The notes beneath the pieces were generated by a model, which saw only the letters and a program-made list of their open reading frames with translations, ran no database searches and was not told the DNA's origin. 46,063 bases of DNA from assembly GCA_023441805.1 (NCBI GenBank), contig JAEZNO010000023.1, positions 1 to 46,063 on the forward strand, given 5' to 3'. A program made the position numbers and the translations under genes. This document shows positions 1 to 9,791 of the stretch, piece by piece; within the stretch, counting starts at the first letter, position 1, and each line of letters opens with the position of its first letter. This DNA comes from Bacteroidota bacterium (GTDB lineage Bacteria; Bacteroidota; Bacteroidia; Bacteroidales; Lentimicrobiaceae).

Positions 1-1340
<1,340 letters not shown>

Positions 1341-1384
1341 TAGTTACTCTGATTTTTGACCGTCAAACTTACGTGTTTTTTGAA

Positions 1385-2671
1385 TTACTTTTCTAGAAAC
1401 TCGACAGCAATCAATCTGTCGAATCTACTTCCCGGCTCACGGTTATACACCAAAATGGTATAACTGTTACCTGTTTCTGAATGGCTTCCTTCAGCTTGTG
1501 CAAAATCAACTTTCTCGGTTTTCGCATCCACAAATCCGTACAGGTAGTTGTAATAACCCTGTTTTAGCAGAACACGGGCTTCATAACCCTGTCGTGCATA
1601 ATTGTAACGCATCCTGCCTCGTTCGGGAGTGATGGTTTTGTCGTAAGTCCAATTGTTAAAAGCCCCGGTGACAATCATATCTCCCCCGGGGTAAGGAATT
1701 TCAACAGGCAGGAAGAAGTTTACGTATGCATACTCGCCTTCATCGGCCACATCGTCAGCATCATCGGTTTTTATGAGGAAAGCACCGTTTATGTCCTGTT
1801 CAGTAATATAGGGTCGGAAAGCTCTTGCGCGGTCATGGATTAAATCAACAATATAGCTGTCATTTCTGATTTCTATCGACCTGACTCTGTCGGAGTAATA
1901 CCTGAGACTTTTAATATCGAAGTACCGAAATTCATTTAACCCTTCGAAAGCCAGGGTGCCGTCAGTATACTGATAATCAAGTTCTCCGGCACGGAGCATG
2001 AATGGTTTGATGTTAAATTTTGCATTATCCCACCTCATATTTTGAAGTACAACAACTTTCAGATCGGTATGAGGCTGTGGGATATCGTATTGAGGATTAA
2101 AGATTGAAAAAGCAACTTCCTGGTGTGTGAATCGCTCATTGATGCCTGTGGCCTGCCGAACAGTGCCTTTGACAGTTACTTTCTTATCGACAACCATGAA
2201 TCTTCTGGTAAATGCCGGTTCATCAGGCATGCCATCAGGATACACTTTCAGAATATAATTGCCCGGGATGCTGAAGCTTAAGTTTTGGTTAGGAATTGTA
2301 ACAGAGTAGTTTGTGTACGATTGTAAAGTGTTGAACGAAGACTTATAATCTCTGATATAGTCATCTGTGAACCCATTCAGGTATTCATTCTGCCACAAAT
2401 CAGTGGGGGTCCAATCGGCATTGCAGTGGATGAAGGTATATTGCCAAGAGCGATAACCTTCATTTAATTGATCAAATGAAAGCAAAAGCTGTTCGCCGGA
2501 GCCGAAATTGATTATCGGAGGGGCCAATTCGGAAGTGGTTGGATGCAGTAAGATGGTATGAATTGACTGGTCGTAAATCTTTTCTTCCATCACCTGAGCG
2601 GAAAGGAGAGAGGGTGTTGAAAAGATTATGCAACCTAAAATAGCTTGTATCAGCGACTTGTATTTCTTCAT
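1385..2671 (-). CDS. type IX secretion system plug protein (DUF5103 family)
   Basis: Predicted exported protein of 428 residues; the N-terminus (KKYKSLIQAILG...LLSAQ) is a Sec signal peptide ending near residue 25. The body matches the DUF5103/T9SS plug family: the N-terminal beta domain holds a Y-x-FIHCNADW motif, then LNGFTDDYI and YTNYSVTIPN, and the C-terminal part has a carbohydrate-module-like Ig fold (VTGAFNNW). In Flavobacterium the family member closes the periplasmic side of the SprA translocon pore when it is not engaged with cargo. Its presence implies that this organism has a T9SS, although no other T9SS gene or cargo with an obvious C-terminal sorting domain was recognised in this window. 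It is followed 44 bp later by dnaX. A candidate TAnnTTTG element lies about 50 bp upstream. Confidence 0.85.
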   Translation of the reverse strand: MKKYKSLIQAILGCIIFSTPSLLSAQVMEEKIYDQSIHTILLHPTTSELAPPIINFGSGEQLLLSFDQLNEGYRSWQYTFIHCNADWTPTDLWQNEYLNGFTDDYIRDYKSSFNTLQSYTNYSVTIPNQNLSFSIPGNYILKVYPDGMPDEPAFTRRFMVVDKKVTVKGTVRQATGINERFTHQEVAFSIFNPQYDIPQPHTDLKVVVLQNMRWDNAKFNIKPFMLRAGELDYQYTDGTLAFEGLNEFRYFDIKSLRYYSDRVRSIEIRNDSYIVDLIHDRARAFRPYITEQDINGAFLIKTDDADDVADEGEYAYVNFFLPVEIPYPGGDMIVTGAFNNWTYDKTITPERGRMRYNYARQGYEARVLLKQGYYNYLYGFVDAKTEKVDFAQAEGSHSETGNSYTILVYNREPGSRFDRLIAVEFLEK

Positions 2672-2723
2672 TGTTAATCAGTGAACAGTATTACTTGTTA
2701 ATTGTTTTTAGGGATATTTTAAA

Positions 2724-2731
2724 CAAAAGTA
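2724..2731 (-). promoter_or_regulatory. candidate -7 element for the T9SS plug gene
   Basis: On the minus strand this reads TACTTTTG, a match to the Bacteroidota -7 consensus TAnnTTTG, about 50 bp before the start codon at 2671. I do not see a clear TTG -33 element at the usual distance, so this is tentative. Confidence 0.35.
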
Positions 2732-2810
2732 ACTAATTGTACTCAGCATTCACATTCATGAATCTACATAAAAAATTGTTTTGATTATTTTTCTGTGAAT
2801 GCAAAAACAC

Positions 2811-2818
2811 TAATTTTG
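2811..2818 (+). promoter_or_regulatory. candidate -7 element of the nqr operon promoter
   Basis: TAATTTTG matches TAnnTTTG and is followed by C, as is common in Bacteroidota promoters. Transcription would start near 2824 and leave a leader of about 35 nt before nqrA. The -33 TTG is not at ideal spacing. Confidence 0.45.
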
Positions 2819-2857
2819 CCCAGACTTTTAAATAATTAAGTAAGATTATCAGAAACT

Positions 2858-4204
2858 ATGCCGCAAACTATTAAGATTAGCAAAGGATTGGATATTAAAT
2901 TGGTAGGTTCTGCTGAGACTACTATTTCGGATATCCATCCCGAGAGTTTTGCCATAAAGCCTACAGATTTTATTGGCGTGTTTCCACGGCTTCTTATAAA
3001 AGAAGGTGACACAGTTAAGGCAGGTACACCTTTATTTATGGATAAGTATCGTGAGGATATTATTTTCACATCACCACACAGTGGAAAGGTACTAGAAATA
3101 AAAAGAGGCGATAAAAGGGCTTTGCTGGAAATCAGGATGGAAACTGATTCATCAAACGATCAGATTGATTTTGAGCCAATTAATCCGCTTTCCTCATCAA
3201 GAGATGCCGTTAAAGAGAAATTGTTGAAGAGCGGCTTATGGACACTCATTCGCCAGAGGCCTTATAATATAATAGCCAATCCGGCTGTACAGCCTAAATC
3301 AATATTCGTTTCTGCATTTGATTCAGCACCGTTAGCACCTGATTATGATTTTATTGTAAAAGGTAAGGGCGAAGATTTTCAGAATGGTTTGAATGTTTTG
3401 AAGGCTTTGACCGATGGCAAGGTTTATTTGTCGGTTAGTGATAAAACAAAGGCTCCTGAGTTTTTAAGTGCTAAAAATGTTGAGATAAATGCATTTAAAG
3501 GCCCACACCCTGCCGGCAATGTTGGCATCCAGATACATCATCTTGATCCAATCAATAAGGGAGAAGCTGTTTGGGTTGTAAAAATGCAGGATGTTATTAC
3601 CATCGGTTACCTCTTCAGAACAGGTGTGATAAACGCTGATGTTATTGTTGCGCTTGCAGGTTCAGAAGTCACTAAACCACAGTATTACAGAACGATAAGA
3701 GGTGGTTGCATCAAGAAAATGGTTGAAAGAAACGTAAGCAACAACGAATTACGCTACATCTCAGGCAATGTGCTGACAGGAACGGCTATACGTCCGGATA
3801 ATTTTCTTGGTTATTATGATAATATAGTAACAGTTATCCCTGAAGGACATCATAGCGAGTTTCTTGGATGGGCAAAGCCAGGTTTCGGTAAATTCAGCAC
3901 ATCAGGTTCGTTCCCTTCAAAACTTACACCTAACAAAGAATATGTCCTCGATACTAACCTTCATGGAGGTGAAAGAGCTTATGTAATGACAGGGAAATTT
4001 GAGCAGGTTCTGCCAATGGATATTCTGCCGTTACAGTTGATAAAGTCAATTATTTATGAAGATATTGACCTCATGGAATCACTTGGAATTTACGAGGTTG
4101 AGCCTGAGGATTTTGCTTTAGCAGAATTCATCGATACTTCGAAGACCAACATTCAGGCATTGGTGCGCAGAGGATTAGAGATTATGCGCAAAGAAATGAG
4201 TTAA
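2858..4204 (+). CDS. nqrA: Na+-translocating NADH:quinone reductase subunit A
   Basis: Peripheral cytoplasmic subunit of the sodium-pumping NADH:quinone oxidoreductase. The 448-residue length and the start (MPQTIKISKGLDIKLVGSAE) fit the family, and the protein has the Rnf/Nqr barrel-sandwich region near residues 35-85 (PRLLIKEGDTVKAGTPLF) and the conserved GPHPAGNVG and LHGGERAYV segments. First gene of the nqrABCDEF-apbE cluster; nqrB starts 28 bp downstream. The start at 2858 is preceded by a plausible -7 element at 2811. No transmembrane segment is expected or seen. Confidence 0.97.
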   Translation: MPQTIKISKGLDIKLVGSAETTISDIHPESFAIKPTDFIGVFPRLLIKEGDTVKAGTPLFMDKYREDIIFTSPHSGKVLEIKRGDKRALLEIRMETDSSNDQIDFEPINPLSSSRDAVKEKLLKSGLWTLIRQRPYNIIANPAVQPKSIFVSAFDSAPLAPDYDFIVKGKGEDFQNGLNVLKALTDGKVYLSVSDKTKAPEFLSAKNVEINAFKGPHPAGNVGIQIHHLDPINKGEAVWVVKMQDVITIGYLFRTGVINADVIVALAGSEVTKPQYYRTIRGGCIKKMVERNVSNNELRYISGNVLTGTAIRPDNFLGYYDNIVTVIPEGHHSEFLGWAKPGFGKFSTSGSFPSKLTPNKEYVLDTNLHGGERAYVMTGKFEQVLPMDILPLQLIKSIIYEDIDLMESLGIYEVEPEDFALAEFIDTSKTNIQALVRRGLEIMRKEMS

Positions 4205-4231
4205 TTTATAACCTAAATTATTAATACTGAG

Positions 4232-5413
4232 ATGAAATCACTCAGAAGATATCTTGATAAAATAAAACCGCAGTTTCAAAAAGGTGGAAAGTACGAGAAG
4301 CTTCAATCAACATTTGATGCTTTTGAAACATTCCTTTTTGTTCCACCTCATACAACATGGACAGGAAGTCACATTCGCGACAATATTGACATGAAAAGGA
4401 CGATGAGTGTTGTAGTCCTTGCACTAATGCCGGCTTTATTGTTTGGTATTTGGAATGTAGGGCATCAGCACTTCCTATCACAGGCTATTGATGCCGATTT
4501 CTGGCAAAAAGTAGCATTTGGTGCATGGAAAGTTGTTCCGATTATTATCGTATCGTATGTTGTTGGATTAGCCATTGAATTTGCATTTGCGCAATATCGT
4601 CATCATGAAGTAAACGAAGGATTTCTGGTAACGGGTATGCTGATACCCTTAGTGTTACCTCCTGATATTCCATTATGGATGGTAGCTGTTGCAACTGCAT
4701 TTGCCGTTATTATTGGTAAGGAAGCTTTTGGAGGCACAGGAATGAATGTATTAAATCCTGCCTTAACAGCCCGTGCATTCCTGTTTTTTGCCTATCCTGC
4801 GTTTATGTCGGGTGAAAAAGTATGGATTGCCGAAAAAGCTGATGCATATTCAGGAGCAACTCCACTGGCAGAGGCAGCACTCGGTCTTGGTGATAATACA
4901 GTAAAGTTCTCACATTCATTCATAGAAATGATTAATGGCACAATACCCGGCTCGATTGGCGAGACATCAGTTATAGCCATACTAATCGGTGCTGTTATAT
5001 TACTGGTTACAGGTGTTGGAAGCTGGCGTATAATGCTGTCTACAGTATTAGGAACAGTATTTATGGGACTTTTGTGTAATGTGCTTGCATTCAACTCATA
5101 CATGCAGATTCCATTCTATTATCACTTGGTAATGGGTGGTTTTGCATTCGGAATGGTGTTCATGGCAACTGACCCTGTAACAGCCGCTCAGACCAATAAG
5201 GGCAAGTGGTGGTATGGTTTCTTTATAGGAGTTTTGGTTGTACTCATCCGGGTATTTAATCCTGCATATCCTGAAGGAATGATGCTGGCAATTTTGTTGA
5301 TGAATGTGTTTGCTCCGCTGATTGATCATTATGTTGTGACAGGCAACATCAAGAGGAGGCTGAAAAGAGCAAAAAAGAGCACTGAGTTACAGGCAAAATT
5401 AAGAGCTGTATAA
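4232..5413 (+). CDS. nqrB: Na+-translocating NADH:quinone reductase subunit B
   Basis: Integral membrane subunit (393 residues, about ten hydrophobic segments) that carries a covalent FMN and riboflavin and takes part in quinone reduction. The flavinylation motif is visible as SGAT with the acceptor threonine at residue 210 (DAYSGATPLAEA). The segments GKEAFGGTGMNVLNPALTARAF and FMATDPVTAA are typical of NqrB/RnfD. It follows nqrA by 28 bp and precedes nqrC by 30 bp. Modification of Thr210 requires the ApbE encoded at the end of the cluster. Confidence 0.97.
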   Translation: MKSLRRYLDKIKPQFQKGGKYEKLQSTFDAFETFLFVPPHTTWTGSHIRDNIDMKRTMSVVVLALMPALLFGIWNVGHQHFLSQAIDADFWQKVAFGAWKVVPIIIVSYVVGLAIEFAFAQYRHHEVNEGFLVTGMLIPLVLPPDIPLWMVAVATAFAVIIGKEAFGGTGMNVLNPALTARAFLFFAYPAFMSGEKVWIAEKADAYSGATPLAEAALGLGDNTVKFSHSFIEMINGTIPGSIGETSVIAILIGAVILLVTGVGSWRIMLSTVLGTVFMGLLCNVLAFNSYMQIPFYYHLVMGGFAFGMVFMATDPVTAAQTNKGKWWYGFFIGVLVVLIRVFNPAYPEGMMLAILLMNVFAPLIDHYVVTGNIKRRLKRAKKSTELQAKLRAV

Positions 5414-5443
5414 ATAATATCGGACAAGAAAAAGAAAGTTAAG

Positions 5444-6202
5444 ATGTTTAGTAACAGTTATATTTTTAAATATGCAGCTGTAATGGTGATTCTCGTTGCA
5501 GCAATCCTTGCAGCCGCCGCCATAGTATTGCAACCTGCACAGGAAAGGAACGTCAAGGTTGAGAAGATTCAGGATATGCTTGCCTCAGCAGGTATTGAAT
5601 CTACTCCTGCCAATGCTGAAGGATTGTATGACAAGCATGTATTAAAAGAGGTTGTCATAAACGAAGAAGGTGAGGAGGTTGCTGTTTTTAGCAAAGGTAG
5701 TTTCGAGAAGGGTGACATAAGGGCATTTGATCTTGATGTAAAAGGTCAATTGAAAGTTAAAGCTGATGCAGCACAGGGCAAGACTAATCAAAAGCCTATA
5801 TTTCCATTATTTATCATCGAAAAGGATGGAGATACCTGCTATATTATACCGGTACAGGGAAATGGACTTTGGGGACCTGTTTGGGGAAATATGACTCTCA
5901 AGAGTGATTTCGCAACAATTGAAGGTGTTACATTTGATCACAAAGGTGAGACACCCGGACTGGGAGCAGAAATCAGCACACCTGTGTTTGAAAACCAATT
6001 CCCCGGAAAGAAGATATTTGATGATAATGGTGAGTTCACTTCAGTTAAAGTTATAAAGGGAGGTGTTAAGAATTCAAGTATTGATCCGGTACATGGTGTT
6101 GATGCCATTTCAGGTGGTACAATAACAAGTATGGGAGTCAACGATATGATCCATAACAACCTGTCAAACTATATTAATTACATTAAAAACCATAGGAAAT
6201 GA
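5444..6202 (+). CDS. nqrC: Na+-translocating NADH:quinone reductase subunit C
   Basis: Single-span membrane subunit with a periplasmic FMN domain. A hydrophobic helix covers about residues 9-28 (YAAVMVILVAAILAAAAIVL). The covalent FMN attachment site is near the C-terminus, written D-A-I-S-G-G-T with the acceptor threonine at residue 226; the usual motif is SGAT, so the third position is Gly here. Other family landmarks are GLWGPVWG and HKGETPGLGAEI. The stop overlaps the nqrD start by four bases (ATGA at 6199-6202), which indicates translational coupling. Confidence 0.97.
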   Translation: MFSNSYIFKYAAVMVILVAAILAAAAIVLQPAQERNVKVEKIQDMLASAGIESTPANAEGLYDKHVLKEVVINEEGEEVAVFSKGSFEKGDIRAFDLDVKGQLKVKADAAQGKTNQKPIFPLFIIEKDGDTCYIIPVQGNGLWGPVWGNMTLKSDFATIEGVTFDHKGETPGLGAEISTPVFENQFPGKKIFDDNGEFTSVKVIKGGVKNSSIDPVHGVDAISGGTITSMGVNDMIHNNLSNYINYIKNHRK

Positions 6203-6852
6203 GCGTTGAGAAAGTAAGAGAACCAATGTTTTCAGCAAAGAACAAGAAATTGCTGACGGCTCCTCTGAATAAAGATAATCCTATCACAGTCCAGGTTTTA
6301 GGCATATGTTCGGCCTTAGCTGTCACTGTGAAACTCGAGCCGGCTTTTGTAATGGCCTTATCAGTAACCGTAGTTACAGGTTTTTCAAATCTTGTGATTT
6401 CGATGTTACGAAACACCATACCTTCCAGAATCAGAATCATTGTTCAATTGGTAGTTATTGCGGCTCTGGTTATCCTCGTCGACCAAATACTAAAGGCTTA
6501 TGTGTATAATGTAAGTAAACAGTTGTCGGTCTTTGTAGGACTCATCATTACCAACTGTATTGTAATGGGTCGATTGGAAGCATATGCTATGGCAAATAAA
6601 CCCTGGCCTTCATTTCTGGATGGAATTGGTAATGGAGTAGGGTATGGAATAATACTAATAATAGTGGCCTTTTTCAGAGAATTATTTGGATCAGGTCAGT
6701 TGTTTGGCAGACAAATAATACCTGCTTCATTTTACGAGGCCGGTTACGTAAATAATGGCTTCATGATCCTTCCTCCAATGGCATTGATAGTTGTAGGATT
6801 GATCGTTTGGTTCCAAAGATCTAAGAATGCTGATTTGATTGATAAATCGTAA
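6199..6852 (+). CDS. nqrD: Na+-translocating NADH:quinone reductase subunit D
   Basis: Membrane subunit of 217 residues with about six hydrophobic helices, related to RnfE. In the Vibrio complex NqrD and NqrE are inverted-topology paralogues that share an intramembrane iron centre through two cysteines each. The matching residues here are Cys37 (LGICSALAVT) and Cys120 (IITNCIVMGR). The start overlaps nqrC by four bases, and nqrE follows 12 bp after the stop. Confidence 0.97.
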   Translation: MSVEKVREPMFSAKNKKLLTAPLNKDNPITVQVLGICSALAVTVKLEPAFVMALSVTVVTGFSNLVISMLRNTIPSRIRIIVQLVVIAALVILVDQILKAYVYNVSKQLSVFVGLIITNCIVMGRLEAYAMANKPWPSFLDGIGNGVGYGIILIIVAFFRELFGSGQLFGRQIIPASFYEAGYVNNGFMILPPMALIVVGLIVWFQRSKNADLIDKS

Positions 6853-6864
6853 ATTGCTGTAACT

Positions 6865-7482
6865 ATGGAAAACCTCATTAATATATTTATCAAGGCGATC
6901 TTCATTGATAATATGATCTTCGCATTCTTCCTGGGGATGTGTTCATACCTTGCTGTTTCAAAAACTGTAAAGACATCCATGGGATTAGGTATAGCTGTTA
7001 TTTTCGTTTTAGGAGTGACTGTTCCGGTTAATTACCTGATTGATAATTATCTGTTGAAGAAGGGAGCGTTATCATGGCTGGGCGAGGGTTTTGCTAATGT
7101 TGATCTTAGTTTCCTCAGCTTCATTATGTTTATCGCTGTCATTGCTGCAATAGTCCAATTAGTTGAAATGATAGTTGAAAAGTTCAGTCCAGGTTTATAC
7201 AACACACTTGGAATTTTCCTTCCACTTATAGCAGTAAACTGTGCCATCATGGGAGGCGCATTATTCATGCAGGAAAGAAATTACGAGACAGTTGCCGAGG
7301 CTACAGTTTTTGGTTTAGGAAGTGGCGTTGGTTGGTGGTTAGCAATTATCACTATTGCAGCTATTCGTGAGAAGATAAGGTACTCAAATGTGCCGGCACC
7401 GCTCAGGGGATTGGGTATCACTTTTATCATTACCGGCCTGATGGCGATTGCATTCATGAGTTTTATGGGTATCAAGCTTTGA
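6865..7482 (+). CDS. nqrE: Na+-translocating NADH:quinone reductase subunit E
   Basis: Membrane subunit of 205 residues, paralogous to NqrD and related to RnfA. The candidate iron-centre cysteines are Cys26 (LGMCSYLAVS) and Cys126 (AVNCAIMGGA), at the positions expected for the family. The stretch GLGSGVGWWLAI and the acidic-end motif NYETVAEA are typical of NqrE. nqrF begins 29 bp downstream. Confidence 0.97.
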   Translation: MENLINIFIKAIFIDNMIFAFFLGMCSYLAVSKTVKTSMGLGIAVIFVLGVTVPVNYLIDNYLLKKGALSWLGEGFANVDLSFLSFIMFIAVIAAIVQLVEMIVEKFSPGLYNTLGIFLPLIAVNCAIMGGALFMQERNYETVAEATVFGLGSGVGWWLAIITIAAIREKIRYSNVPAPLRGLGITFIITGLMAIAFMSFMGIKL

Positions 7483-7511
7483 TTATTATTGACTAAAGAA
7501 AGTTAAAAGAA

Positions 7512-8756
7512 ATGGGAACTGGATCTATTATACTGGTAAGCATTATAGTTTTTCTTGTAATAATACTGCTCATGGTTGCAGTGCTTTTATGGGTAAAAGC
7601 AAAATTAACCCCTCCGGGAAATGTTAAAATAACCATAAATGATGAAAAGGAACTGGAAGTCCGTCCTGGTGGTACTTTGCTGACAACATTGGCTAGTGAA
7701 AAAATATATCTTCCATCAGCATGTGGAGGAGGTGGTACTTGTGCCATGTGCCGCTGTCAGGTGTTTGAAGGTGCAGGCGAAATTCTGCCAACCGAGCAGG
7801 TTTATTTTACTAGAAAAGAACAACAAAATCACTGGCGTCTGGGGTGTCAGGTTAAGGTAAGAGGTGATCTGAAGATTGGCGTTGCTAAAGAGATTTTTGG
7901 TATTAAGAAATGGGAGTGCGAAGTTATCAGCAACAGAAATGTTGCAACCTTTATTAAAGAATTCGTAGTTAAATTACCTGAAGGTGAACTGCTTGATTTC
8001 GAATCAGGTGGTTATATCCAGATTGATGTACCTCCTTGTGAAGTTGAATACAAGGATATGATCATTGAGGATAAATTCAGAGAAGACTGGGATAAGCTAA
8101 AGATGTGGGACCTTAAGATGAAGAACCCTGAGCCCATCTTCCGTGCCTACTCAATGGCCAACCACCCTGCAGAGGGCAACATTGTGATGCTTAACATTCG
8201 TATTGCTACTCCGCCTTGGGATAGGTCGAAGAACCAGTTCATGAATGTGAATCCGGGTATCTGCTCATCGTACATTTTCTCACGCAAACCGGGTGATAAG
8301 GTTATGGTTTCAGGTCCTTATGGTGAGTTCCATATTAAACCTACAAAGAAGGAAATGATCTACATTGGTGGTGGTGCAGGAATGGCTCCTTTACGCTCAC
8401 ACATCTTCCATCTTTTCAATACTCAGAAATCCGACAGAAAGGTTTCATACTGGTATGGTGCTAGATCATTAAGAGAAGTATTCTACGAAGAGGATTTCAG
8501 AAAAATTGAAAGAGAATTCCCGAATTTCAAGTTTAATCTTGCGCTATCAGAGCCTCTGCCAGAGGATAATTGGCAGGGATACGTTGGGTTTATTCACCAG
8601 GTTGTTCTTGATAATTACCTCAGTAAGCATGCTGAACCTGAAGAAATTGAGTATTACCTCTGCGGACCTCCTATGATGAATGCAGCTGTATTTAAAATGC
8701 TTGATAATCTGGGAGTACCTAAAGAGAATATAGCATACGACGACTTCGGAGGTTAA
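7512..8756 (+). CDS. nqrF: Na+-translocating NADH:quinone reductase subunit F
   Basis: Electron-entry subunit that oxidises NADH. Domain order: N-terminal membrane helix (about residues 5-28), a plant-type [2Fe-2S] domain with ligands Cys71, Cys77, Cys80 and Cys112 (CGGGGTCAMCRC ... LGCQ), a ferredoxin-reductase-type FAD domain with R-A-Y-S at residues 210-213, and an NADH-binding domain with GGGAGMAPLRS and CGPPMM. The C-terminus AYDDFGG is that expected for the family. Length of 414 is normal. apbE begins 11 bp after the stop. Confidence 0.98.
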   Translation: MGTGSIILVSIIVFLVIILLMVAVLLWVKAKLTPPGNVKITINDEKELEVRPGGTLLTTLASEKIYLPSACGGGGTCAMCRCQVFEGAGEILPTEQVYFTRKEQQNHWRLGCQVKVRGDLKIGVAKEIFGIKKWECEVISNRNVATFIKEFVVKLPEGELLDFESGGYIQIDVPPCEVEYKDMIIEDKFREDWDKLKMWDLKMKNPEPIFRAYSMANHPAEGNIVMLNIRIATPPWDRSKNQFMNVNPGICSSYIFSRKPGDKVMVSGPYGEFHIKPTKKEMIYIGGGAGMAPLRSHIFHLFNTQKSDRKVSYWYGARSLREVFYEEDFRKIEREFPNFKFNLALSEPLPEDNWQGYVGFIHQVVLDNYLSKHAEPEEIEYYLCGPPMMNAAVFKMLDNLGVPKENIAYDDFGG

Positions 8757-8767
8757 TTTCATTTTAA

Positions 8768-9760
8768 ATGAGAAACCTTGTCATTATCATTGCCCTTGCT
8801 ATTTTAATACCGGCATGCAAACAACAGGAAAAGCTGCCGCTATACCTTACAGGTGAAGCTCAAGGAACCTATTATGCCATTACATACTATGATGACCAAA
8901 TGCGCAATCTGCAACATGAGGTTGATAGTATTTTCAAAGCATTTGATTTATCAGCTTCAGTTTATTTAAAGGAGTCTGTTATTTCAAGGGTAAATCGTAA
9001 CGATTCATCTGTACTTACTGATGCTGTATTTGATACTGTCTTTATGAAAGCCCGGGAAGTCTCTGAAAAGACTGACGGGGCTTTTGACATTACAGTAATG
9101 CCATTAGTCAACGCATGGGGGTTTGGATTTGCAAAGAAAAGCACGGTTACTATGGCAGTGGTTGATAGTTTACTTAATTTGGTTGGATATCAGAAAGTTA
9201 CCTTAGCAAATGGAAAAGTCATAAAAGAGAATCAGGCTATGATGATAGACTATAATGCTATTGCTCAGGGTTATACCAGTGACTTGATAGGTAACTTTCT
9301 CGAAAGTAAAGGTATTGTTAACTACTTGATTGATGTTGGGGGAGAAGTTTTAGGTAAAGGAAAGAAGCCCGATGGGAACTATTGGAAGGTGGGAATTGAG
9401 AAACCTGCTGTTGATTCGGTTTCGACAAGAGAAATACAGACAACTGTTGAATTAAAAGATAAGGCCTTAGCTACCAGTGGCAACTACAGGAAGTATTACA
9501 TTGAAGGAGGGCAAAAATACTCCCACACTATTGATCCGAAGACCGGCTATCCTGTTAGGCATTCAGTTTTGAGTGTTTCTGTCATTGCAGATGAATGCAT
9601 GACTGCTGATGCTTATGCAACAGCCTTTATGGTAATGGGCCTGGATAAAACCAAAGCATTCATCAGCCAGAACAAAGGCCTTGAAGTCTATGTGATTTTT
9701 GATGAGAATGGTAAATTACAAAGTTGGGCAAGTGATGGATTTGCCAAACTTCAAAATTGA
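8768..9760 (+). CDS. apbE: FAD:protein FMN transferase (lipoprotein)
   Basis: Transfers FMN from FAD to threonine in SGxT motifs; the substrates are almost certainly NqrB Thr210 and NqrC Thr226 from the same operon. The N-terminus is a lipoprotein signal with lipobox LIPAC and Cys17 as the lipidated residue, so it acts on the periplasmic side of the membrane. Family landmarks are GEAQGTYYAI, FDITVMPLVNAWGFG, IDVGGEV, ALATSGNYRKY, the HTIDPKTGYPV loop and the metal-binding D-A in MTADAYATAF. Last gene of the nqr cluster, 11 bp after nqrF. No NqrM-like small cysteine protein follows it. Ends 31 bp from the convergent dehydrogenase gene. Confidence 0.95.
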   Translation: MRNLVIIIALAILIPACKQQEKLPLYLTGEAQGTYYAITYYDDQMRNLQHEVDSIFKAFDLSASVYLKESVISRVNRNDSSVLTDAVFDTVFMKAREVSEKTDGAFDITVMPLVNAWGFGFAKKSTVTMAVVDSLLNLVGYQKVTLANGKVIKENQAMMIDYNAIAQGYTSDLIGNFLESKGIVNYLIDVGGEVLGKGKKPDGNYWKVGIEKPAVDSVSTREIQTTVELKDKALATSGNYRKYYIEGGQKYSHTIDPKTGYPVRHSVLSVSVIADECMTADAYATAFMVMGLDKTKAFISQNKGLEVYVIFDENGKLQSWASDGFAKLQN

Positions 9761-9791
9761 ACTTATCAGAGTAACAGTTTTTTAAGGAATG

